48,278 nucleotides of DNA from NCBI GenBank assembly GCA_900544175.1, contig UQUN01000020.1, forward strand, positions 1-48,278. The letters run 5' to 3'. Of the stretch, positions 41,885-48,278 are shown piece by piece; within the stretch, counting starts at the first letter, position 1; each line of letters opens with the position of its first letter. A program made the translations under genes and the position numbers. The DNA comes from an uncultured Alistipes sp. (lineage in GTDB: Bacteria; Bacteroidota; Bacteroidia; Bacteroidales; UBA932). Below the pieces are notes generated by a model that saw nothing but the letters and a program-made list of their open reading frames with translations, was not told the DNA's origin and did no database searches.

Positions 41885-41915
41885 CAAATATAGATATTTT
41901 TTCTTATATGCCAAA
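41885..41915 (-). promoter_or_regulatory. tRNA-Asn promoter
   Basis: On the minus strand TTTG (41915-41912), a 19-nt spacer and TATATTTG (41892-41885), a full consensus promoter 18 nt before the tRNA 5' end. Confidence 0.8.
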
Positions 41916-41932
41916 AATAAATTAACTTTGTA

Positions 41933-41940
41933 TATGAATT
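41933..41940 (+). promoter_or_regulatory. Promoter of the HU-domain gene, -7 box
   Basis: TAACTTTG fits TAnnTTTG, 16 nt before the ATG. It lies back-to-back with the tRNA promoter. Confidence 0.5.
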
Positions 41941-41956
41941 TTTAAGAGCATCTCTT

Positions 41957-42673
41957 ATGGACGTGAATCTGCTATCCCGGCTTTTGAAAGAATTAATCAT
42001 TGACAATGACCGCATTGCATTGCCTGGAATAGGTTATTTCCAGACCGGACCAATGCCGGCATATTTTTCAAACGACGGGAAAACCATTTATCCCCCTTCA
42101 AAAAAAATATCATTCAAGGGTGACGACAGGGCCTCCGGGGAGATTCTGTCCAAATACTATGCGGAACAGTTCCATATAGACAAAAATACTGCGGATACGG
42201 AACTGAGAGCATTCCTGCAGCAGCTCAAGCTGACTCTCCTCGACAGGAAGAACATAGAGCTGCCCGGACTCGGGAAACTCAGATGCACCATCAAAGGAGA
42301 GCCGTACTTCGTGGCAGACAATACGGTGAACGGTATCTTCGCACAGGCTTTCGGCTTTGAGCCGGTCACTCTGAAGCCGGTCAGACCAAACCAGGCCAGA
42401 CCTGAGGACGACAAGACACACAAAGAAGAGCGGCCGGTCCGTTCTGACACATACTCCGAAGCGACAAGGCCAGGGACAAAAGAGACCGGACCTGCTGCAG
42501 CAGATACCTCTACGGACGGCAAATCCCACAGAATATGGATGATAATCCTGTCCATAGCGGCTGCAATAGTAATAGCCGCTGTCATCCTGGTTCTCGTCGG
42601 ACGCAGCGGCCATCTTGACAGTCTCATCTACTCGGATGAGGAGCTGGAACTGATCGAGCAGCAGTCGGACTAA
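41957..42673 (+). CDS. CCDC81-type HU-domain protein with C-terminal membrane anchor
   Basis: The product is 238 residues. Two HU-like (CCDC81 prokaryotic) domains occupy about 1-60 (LLSRLLKELIIDNDRIALPGIGYF) and 61-140 (FLQQLKLTLLDRKNIELPGLGKLR). A charged, Pro/Thr-rich linker (about 145-190) leads to one TM (about 194-215, WMIILSIAAAIVIAAVILVLV) and a short acidic tail. In related Bacteroidota proteins the TM is followed by a SPOR domain that binds denuded peptidoglycan; here there is none. The HU-like part would lie in the cytoplasm, which could tether DNA or protein to the membrane. It is convergent with metG; the stop codons overlap by 4 nt. Confidence 0.8.
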   Translation: MDVNLLSRLLKELIIDNDRIALPGIGYFQTGPMPAYFSNDGKTIYPPSKKISFKGDDRASGEILSKYYAEQFHIDKNTADTELRAFLQQLKLTLLDRKNIELPGLGKLRCTIKGEPYFVADNTVNGIFAQAFGFEPVTLKPVRPNQARPEDDKTHKEERPVRSDTYSEATRPGTKETGPAAADTSTDGKSHRIWMIILSIAAAIVIAAVILVLVGRSGHLDSLIYSDEELELIEQQSD

Positions 42674-44736
42674 CCGACTGTCGATCCGTTTTTCAAAGTC
42701 TCTTCCGGAGACACTACCCTCATCTTCCCGTCAGGCTGACGGGCCATCAGAATCATTCCCTTGGACTCTATGCCGCGGATTTTCCTCGGTGCCAGATTGG
42801 CCAGGATACAGATCTGCTTCCCGACCATCTGCTCCGGCGTGTAATACTCGGCTATGCCGGAAACTATCACACGCTTGTCTATGCCGGTATCTATGGTAAG
42901 TTTCAGCAGCTTGTCGGTCTTGGGCACCCTTTCGGCCTCCAGGACGGTAGCCGTACGGATATCCATCTTGCCGAATTCGTCAAAGGTACACTCAGGTTTC
43001 TGCGGCTCGACCGGCGCTTCTGCTGCGGCCGCAGCGGCCTCTGCCTTGGCATTGGCCTCACGGATTTTCTCCAGACGCTCCATCTGGGCATTGATCGCCT
43101 CATCCTCTATCTTCTCGAAGAGCAGCTCGGCCTTGCCTATCTGATGTCCCTCAGGCAGCAAATCCTCGCGACCTATATTGTCCCATTTGAGGACATCCTC
43201 CGGCAGGTTGAGAATCTTCAGGAGCTTGTCGGACGAGAACGGGATGAAAGGAGCGAAGGCTACAGCCAGGTCGGCGCACAGTTTCAGGGAAACACTGAGA
43301 ATGGAGGCTGTTCTGTCCATGTCGGTCTTGGCCACTTTCCACGGCTCGGTGTCGGTAAGGTACTTGTTGCCGAGACGGGCAAGGTTCATGGCTTCCTTGA
43401 GGGCCTCGCGGAAACGGTAGTGCTCGAGGGCATCGGTGATGGCAGCCTTTATGACAGGCACCTGGGCCAGGGTCTCGGAGTCTATGGCCTCCGGCTTCAG
43501 GTCTGCAGGCACCTTCCCGTCGAAATACTTGTGGGTCAAGACGACTGCACGGTTGACGAAGTTGCCGTAAATGGCCACAAGTTCGGAGTTGTTGCGGGTC
43601 TGGAAATCCTTCCAGGTGAAATCGTTGTCCTTGGTCTCCGGAGCATTGGCGCAGAGCACGTAGCGCAGCACGTCCTGCTTGCCGGGGAAGTCCCGCAGGT
43701 ACTCGTGCAGCCAGATGGCCCAGTTGCGGGACGTTGAGAGTTTGTCGCCCTCGAGGTTGAGGAACTCATTGGCGGGCACGTTGTCCGGGAGGATGTAACC
43801 GTCACCGTAAGCCTTCAGCATACAAGGGAAGACAATGCAGTGGAAGACGATGTTGTCCTTGCCGATGAAATGCACCATCTTGGTGTCGGGGCTCTTCCAG
43901 TATTTCTCCCAGTCATCGGGACGGGCCTCTATCGTGTTGGATATGTAGCCGATGGGAGCATCGAACCAGACATAGAGGACCTTGCCCTCGGCTCCTTCCA
44001 CCGGCACGGGAATACCCCAGTCGAGGTCGCGGCTCACGGCCCTGGGCTGGAGACCGCCGTCGAGCCATGACTTGCACTGGCCGTAGACATTGGTCTTCCA
44101 CTCCTTGTGCTCCTCGAGAATCCACTGGCGGAGCCAAGGCTCGTACTCGTTCAGAGGGAGATACCAGTGTTTGGTACGCTTCTTTACGGGAGGCTTGCCA
44201 CTCAGCGCGGAATGAGGGTTGATCAACTCATCAGGGCTGAGAGTGCATCCACACTTTTCGCACTGGTCTCCGTAGGCTCTCTCATTGCCGCACTTGGGGC
44301 AGGTACCCACTATGTAGCGGTCAGCCAGAAACTGTCCGGCTTCCTCGTCGTAGTACTGCTCGCTCTCTCTTTCAATGAACTTGCCCTCATCGTAGAGTTT
44401 ACGGAAAAACTCCGAGGCCGTCTTGTAATGGGTCTTGGACGTAGTCCTGGAATAAATGTCGAAACTGATGCCGAGCTCAGCGAAAGACTCCTTGATCAGT
44501 TTATGGTATTTGTCCACGATATCCTGAGGCGAGCAACCCTGCCTGCGGGCCTGGATGGTTATAGGCACACCGTGCTCGTCAGAGCCGCCCACGAAGAACA
44601 CGTCCCTGCCGCACATTCGCAGGTACCTGACGTATATATCAGCGGGAACGTAGACTCCCGCCAGGTGTCCGATGTGAACAGGTCCGTTGGCATAAGGCAG
44701 AGCGGACGTGACAAGATAACGCTTGAATTCTTTCAT
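42670..44736 (-). CDS. metG: Methionine-tRNA ligase
   Basis: The product is 688 residues. Class I synthetase with HIGH motif PYANGPVHIGHLAG, zinc knuckle CPKCGNERAYGDQCEKCGC and KMSKS motif DKLSTSRNW (about 333). An Ala/Glu-rich linker (about 560-575) leads to a C-terminal OB-fold tRNA-binding domain (FGKMDIRTATVLEAERVP ... LAPRKIRGIESKGMIL), which supports homodimerisation. All key motifs are intact. It follows the beta-galactosidase gene by 39 bp on the same strand. Confidence 0.97.
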   Translation of the reverse strand: MKEFKRYLVTSALPYANGPVHIGHLAGVYVPADIYVRYLRMCGRDVFFVGGSDEHGVPITIQARRQGCSPQDIVDKYHKLIKESFAELGISFDIYSRTTSKTHYKTASEFFRKLYDEGKFIERESEQYYDEEAGQFLADRYIVGTCPKCGNERAYGDQCEKCGCTLSPDELINPHSALSGKPPVKKRTKHWYLPLNEYEPWLRQWILEEHKEWKTNVYGQCKSWLDGGLQPRAVSRDLDWGIPVPVEGAEGKVLYVWFDAPIGYISNTIEARPDDWEKYWKSPDTKMVHFIGKDNIVFHCIVFPCMLKAYGDGYILPDNVPANEFLNLEGDKLSTSRNWAIWLHEYLRDFPGKQDVLRYVLCANAPETKDNDFTWKDFQTRNNSELVAIYGNFVNRAVVLTHKYFDGKVPADLKPEAIDSETLAQVPVIKAAITDALEHYRFREALKEAMNLARLGNKYLTDTEPWKVAKTDMDRTASILSVSLKLCADLAVAFAPFIPFSSDKLLKILNLPEDVLKWDNIGREDLLPEGHQIGKAELLFEKIEDEAINAQMERLEKIREANAKAEAAAAAAEAPVEPQKPECTFDEFGKMDIRTATVLEAERVPKTDKLLKLTIDTGIDKRVIVSGIAEYYTPEQMVGKQICILANLAPRKIRGIESKGMILMARQPDGKMRVVSPEETLKNGSTVG

Positions 44737-44775
44737 ATCTGCTTATTTAAAAACAAAAACGCGGCAATTTATAAA

Positions 44776-47700
44776 TTATTTCTCAATTCTGAGGATGAAA
44801 TCAAATGTATACTCACCATAAGGCATCATATACTCGTCCAATGGCAGTGCTCCCCACGAATTTATACATCCGAGGCCCATCTGGCGCAGATCGAAGTGCA
44901 CATGAACTTCGTCTCGCGGCTTCAGTTCCGACGGATGACGGACATACGAAGGAGATGCCATATCGAGATCCTCCACGGCATAGTCAAGAGCCGATGCAGT
45001 AAACGGAACAGAAGACACTATCTCAAGCCCCATTCCGTTGCGGTCCAAGACCTTCCAGTACCTGAGTCCGGTTCTTGCCCCGCTTTCCTGAGGCCTCACA
45101 TAGTCATACTGATACATATCCTCCACTGCAGACCTGTACACACCAAGCAGTGCAGCATCATGCCTGTCAGCATAGTTCTCGAACGGTCCGTAACCGTAAT
45201 ACTCAACCTCAGAGAATCTGGACGGCATCACCATGCTCATCCCGAACCGCATCAGAGGAGCCACCCCTTCAGTCTTGCCCGGCAGCATGTGTTCCCTGAC
45301 CACGATTTCCCCGTCTCCTCCTACCATATAACTCATTCTGAACACAGCTCCTACTGCCGGCATGTCATACTCTGTCTCCACAGAGACGCCCCCGTCCGTC
45401 TCACTCACATTCATGCTCCTGAGCCGAAGTTCCGGATTCCTCCAGTCCGAACAGCGCACATGCAGGCCAGCTCCGTCATCATTATCAGTAACCGCCCTGT
45501 AGAAAGACGGCAATAGCGGTTCCGCGAGCAGATCGACACCATTGGAGAACGGAGCGGTTGCTGAAGACGAACTTTTGTAATCCGGCCACATATTGCCCCC
45601 GGACAATGTGGATTCAGATGCCCTGCCGGCACCGGTAGTGACAAGCCTTTCGAGCCATCCCGTCCTCTTGCTGAACTCAGCCCTCCACCCAGAACCTTCT
45701 ATATAATAAAGAAAGGCATCCTCGTACAGACATGGCCTTTCCCCCTGAGCGTAAACATCCTCAACTCTCTGAGCGAACAAAGCCTCGGTATCGTACTCCT
45801 TGACCGTAATCTGGTCCCATGCCAGCACCGTGCCGGCATCCAGCAGTCCCTCCGCACGCTTCAGACTGTACCGTACATTCAGAAGCACTTCCGAGGCATC
45901 AGCACAGGCAGCCATTGCGTCTTTGACCGGAAGCTGCACCGAAACAGCCGACCGGGGCGCTACATCCAGACAGTCCACGGTTCCCGCAGCAACTGAACGC
46001 CCGTCGGCCAGCAGTTCCCAGTCCATCATGAAGTTTGAAAGGTCTCTGAAACAATACTCATTGTAGACCTCCACCACTCCGGATAAAGGATTCTCCGATG
46101 ACGTCAATATGGAACGGTAATTATAAGCCACCTCGTACGCCGTAGGATGCAGGCTCCTGTCAGAAGCCACGAAACCGTTGTTGTTGAAATTGTCATCCGA
46201 GACGTCATACTTGTTGTAACTGCCGCCATAGGTCATGGTAGGACGGCCGTCCTCACCGTACCGTATGATGGCCTGGTCCACGAAATCCCATATGAAACCG
46301 CCCTGGTAGCCAGGATACTTGCGCACCAGGTCCAGATACTCCCCGAATCCGCCCATGGAGTTGCCCATTGAATGAGCATACTCACACTGAATCAAAGGCA
46401 TGGAGGTACCGGACTCCAGATACTCCACACAGGCGTCCGGACTGTAGTACATAGGGCAGAATATATCCGTATACTTCGTCGCAGAATAGTTCCGGTGGTC
46501 AATGGCCTGTTCATAATGCACCGGACGGGATGGGTCATACTCCTTTATCCATTTGTAGCAGGCTATGAAATTGTCTCCGAAACCGGCCTCGTTACCGAGA
46601 CTCCATATGATTATGCTGGGATGATTGATATCCCTCTGCACCATTCTCCTGTTCCGTTCAAGATGAGCTTCCCTGTAAGCCGGATTCTTGGCAAGAGTCC
46701 TGTCACCGTAGCCCATACCGTGAGACTCCACATTAGCCTCGTCTATGACATACAGACCATATCGGTCACACAGATCATACCATCGCGGGTCATTTGGATA
46801 GTGAGAAGTACGCACTGCATTGATGTTCAGGCTTTTCATTATCTTTATATCCCTTATCATCTCATCCTCGCCGACCAGATAGCCTCCCTTGGCGCTCATC
46901 TCATGCCGGTTGGTGCCCTTGATCAGGACCGGCCGGCCGTTGACCAGAAGGCGTCCGTCTTTTATCTCAACCTTGCGGAATCCCACATTGACATACGATG
47001 TTCCGTCCGCACCGTCATCCGTGACCGCATCCAGCCTCAGACGGTACAGACAAGGTGTCTCGGCCGTCCACTTCAACGGTGATGCAAGACTTGCCTCTGC
47101 ACAGAACGTATTGTCATCGAGTACTTCAACGACATCAGACCATACTGTATTCCCTTCAGGAGACACGAGAGACAGGGCGACATTGCGCACTCCGTCAGTA
47201 GCCTCCCCCCTTACAGACAGCGTACCGTCCCTGTATTCTTCATCAAGGTCCGGAATGGCCTCTACTGTCAATATACGCTGCTTCTGGGCCGCATAGACAT
47301 AATTGTCCCTGGCTATACCGCTGAGTCTCCAGAAATCCTGATCCTCCAGATATGTTCCGTCACACCAGCGGAATATCTGGAATGCGAAAAGATTGGTGCC
47401 TGGACGCACGAAGCCTGTTATGTCAAACTCCGCCTCAAGCTTGCTGTCCTCGCTGTACCCGACATACTGTCCATTGACATACAGTGTTATATTGGAGGTT
47501 ACGGAACCGAAGTGTACGAATATGTCTTTCCGGCCTATCCATTCCTCCGGTATCTCCACATAACCGCGATAGGTCCCCACATGATTTTGATAAACAGGAA
47601 CATACGGAGGACGGCTCTCAAAGAAATTCCGCCATACGTACCCGGTGTTCACATAGACCGGTTCGCCGTAGCCGTTCAGCTCCCAGATGCCGGGCAGCGG

Positions 47701-47982
47701 AATGGTGCCCCAATCCTTATCGTCATAATCCTCCCGAAAATAATCCACAGGACGATCCGATGCATGCTCCACCCAGTTGAACTTCCATATCCCGTGCAAT
47801 GACACCACCGGCATGTCCTCTACCTCCATCAATGCGCGCATAGGAGCACGGTTGACGGAATTGACAGAAGGATTACTCCATACTGAATCAGCATCAAGGA
47901 CACCCTGCAATACATTTTTCCTTGCGGACAATGAAATGCATACAAGCAACAGCGACGCTGCTGAAAACAGTTTTCTTATCAT
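44776..47982 (-). CDS. Periplasmic beta-galactosidase, glycoside hydrolase family 2
   Basis: The product is 1068 residues with a signal peptide (MIRKLFSAASLLLVCISLSA), unlike cytoplasmic LacZ, so it acts in the periplasm. Domain order is typical of GH2 LacZ-type: jelly roll (SLHGIWKFNW ... FVHFGSVTSNITLYVNG), Ig-like, TIM barrel, Ig-like, and C-terminal beta-sandwich (bgal_small_N: EYDMPAVGAVFRM, YYGYGPFENYADR). Acid/base Glu is in SLGNEAGF (about 464) and the nucleophile Glu in IQCEYAHSMGNS (about 531). No SusC/SusD genes accompany it, so no PUL is evident. A TAACTTCG box at 48015-48008 may be its promoter. Confidence 0.93.
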   Translation of the reverse strand: MIRKLFSAASLLLVCISLSARKNVLQGVLDADSVWSNPSVNSVNRAPMRALMEVEDMPVVSLHGIWKFNWVEHASDRPVDYFREDYDDKDWGTIPLPGIWELNGYGEPVYVNTGYVWRNFFESRPPYVPVYQNHVGTYRGYVEIPEEWIGRKDIFVHFGSVTSNITLYVNGQYVGYSEDSKLEAEFDITGFVRPGTNLFAFQIFRWCDGTYLEDQDFWRLSGIARDNYVYAAQKQRILTVEAIPDLDEEYRDGTLSVRGEATDGVRNVALSLVSPEGNTVWSDVVEVLDDNTFCAEASLASPLKWTAETPCLYRLRLDAVTDDGADGTSYVNVGFRKVEIKDGRLLVNGRPVLIKGTNRHEMSAKGGYLVGEDEMIRDIKIMKSLNINAVRTSHYPNDPRWYDLCDRYGLYVIDEANVESHGMGYGDRTLAKNPAYREAHLERNRRMVQRDINHPSIIIWSLGNEAGFGDNFIACYKWIKEYDPSRPVHYEQAIDHRNYSATKYTDIFCPMYYSPDACVEYLESGTSMPLIQCEYAHSMGNSMGGFGEYLDLVRKYPGYQGGFIWDFVDQAIIRYGEDGRPTMTYGGSYNKYDVSDDNFNNNGFVASDRSLHPTAYEVAYNYRSILTSSENPLSGVVEVYNEYCFRDLSNFMMDWELLADGRSVAAGTVDCLDVAPRSAVSVQLPVKDAMAACADASEVLLNVRYSLKRAEGLLDAGTVLAWDQITVKEYDTEALFAQRVEDVYAQGERPCLYEDAFLYYIEGSGWRAEFSKRTGWLERLVTTGAGRASESTLSGGNMWPDYKSSSSATAPFSNGVDLLAEPLLPSFYRAVTDNDDGAGLHVRCSDWRNPELRLRSMNVSETDGGVSVETEYDMPAVGAVFRMSYMVGGDGEIVVREHMLPGKTEGVAPLMRFGMSMVMPSRFSEVEYYGYGPFENYADRHDAALLGVYRSAVEDMYQYDYVRPQESGARTGLRYWKVLDRNGMGLEIVSSVPFTASALDYAVEDLDMASPSYVRHPSELKPRDEVHVHFDLRQMGLGCINSWGALPLDEYMMPYGEYTFDFILRIEK

Positions 47983-48007
47983 AAGTGACCACTTTATTAA
48001 GTAGCTG

Positions 48008-48015
48008 CGAAGTTA
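48008..48015 (-). promoter_or_regulatory. Possible beta-galactosidase promoter, -7 variant
   Basis: The minus strand reads TAACTTCG, one base off TAnnTTTG, 25 nt before the ATG. Confidence 0.35.
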
Positions 48016-48104
48016 AGAAAGTTTTTGAAAAGAGCGACACTGCCGTCTGTGCGGCATGCACTGCATACGTAACCTCGCGTATCCTGCGGCGCATCTGCGG
48101 GAAT

Positions 48105-48130
48105 CTGCCGAAAAATCCGACCGCCGGCAG
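48105..48130. repeat. Small inverted repeat at the right end
   Basis: CTGCCG (48105-48110) and CGGCAG (48125-48130) around 14 nt; a second stem GGGGC/GCCCC with an A-rich loop lies near 48139-48156. No T run follows either. Apart from these, 47983-48278 shows no gene. Confidence 0.35.
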
Positions 48131-48278
48131 GTTTCATGCAAACCGATTCGGGGCAATAAAAAGCCCCGGTTGGGAAAGTCAGGTGTCAGTAGATTCTCAG
48201 TGAGGTATGCATACCGTTAACTGTAAAATTACGGACACAATGGGGAACGGCCTGTTGATTTCAAGCGAGCCAGACTTC

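Noticed and set aside
44107..45516. 469-codon plus-strand ORF
   Set aside because: It lies entirely antisense to metG and the beta-galactosidase gene, spans both, and its peptide has no family features.

Overview
The window looks like a chromosomal segment of a Bacteroidales bacterium (Bacteroidota), somewhat GC-rich for the group; a Rikenellaceae/Alistipes-like source is possible but is only an impression. Support comes from Bacteroidota-specific families (GLPGLI proteins, DUF4252, BACON lipoprotein, CCDC81-type HU domain, CzcA fused to a TolC-like domain), repeated -7 boxes of the form TAnnTTTG with TTG/TTTG about 20 bp upstream, and the near absence of Shine-Dalgarno sequences. No phage, transposase, integron or CRISPR array was seen.

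Layout. 1-458 holds no convincing gene but carries one copy of a dispersed palindromic repeat. 459-5628 (minus) holds rlmN, a patatin-type outer membrane phospholipase and recX, apparently one operon, then prfB with its programmed +1 frameshift. 5723-9566 (plus) has a TPR sensor kinase, its NarL-type regulator and a BACON lipoprotein, ending in a strong terminator. 9637-11856 (minus) is an unusual protein joining a degenerate M23-like domain, an S41 protease and a C-terminal membrane anchor. 11857-12585 is gene-poor and contains three tandem 83-bp repeats and a long inverted repeat.

12586-22556 is the most system-like region. Leftward run two GLPGLI proteins, a MacB/FtsX-type permease without an ATPase, and a TonB-receptor-like outer membrane protein. 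Rightward and divergent are a histidine kinase and an OmpR-type regulator. TTAA(C) direct repeats with an exact 10-bp period lie at the GLPGLI, kinase and TonB-receptor promoters, at nearly the same distance from the -7 box in the two leftward ones. That is the geometry expected for the OmpR-type regulator, so the whole block reads as one self-regulated envelope module.

22672-25787 (minus) is housekeeping: recA-trpS and cutC. 25872-31801 (minus) is a metal-efflux locus: a small His-rich membrane protein, a CzcB-like adaptor and a CzcA-TolC fusion. 31920-34100 (minus) is an ECF sigma operon (DUF4252, sigma, probable anti-sigma, DUF4252) with an ECF-style promoter in front of it. Then come a MATE transporter (minus), a YitT protein (plus) and dnaG (minus). 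38591-41710 (plus) encodes a kinase lacking its phospho-acceptor His, an orthodox kinase and a receiver-PP2C phosphatase. The right end has tRNA-Asn(GTT), a membrane-anchored HU-domain protein, metG and a periplasmic GH2 beta-galactosidase.

All calls come from reading the sequence and remembered family motifs; no database search was run.
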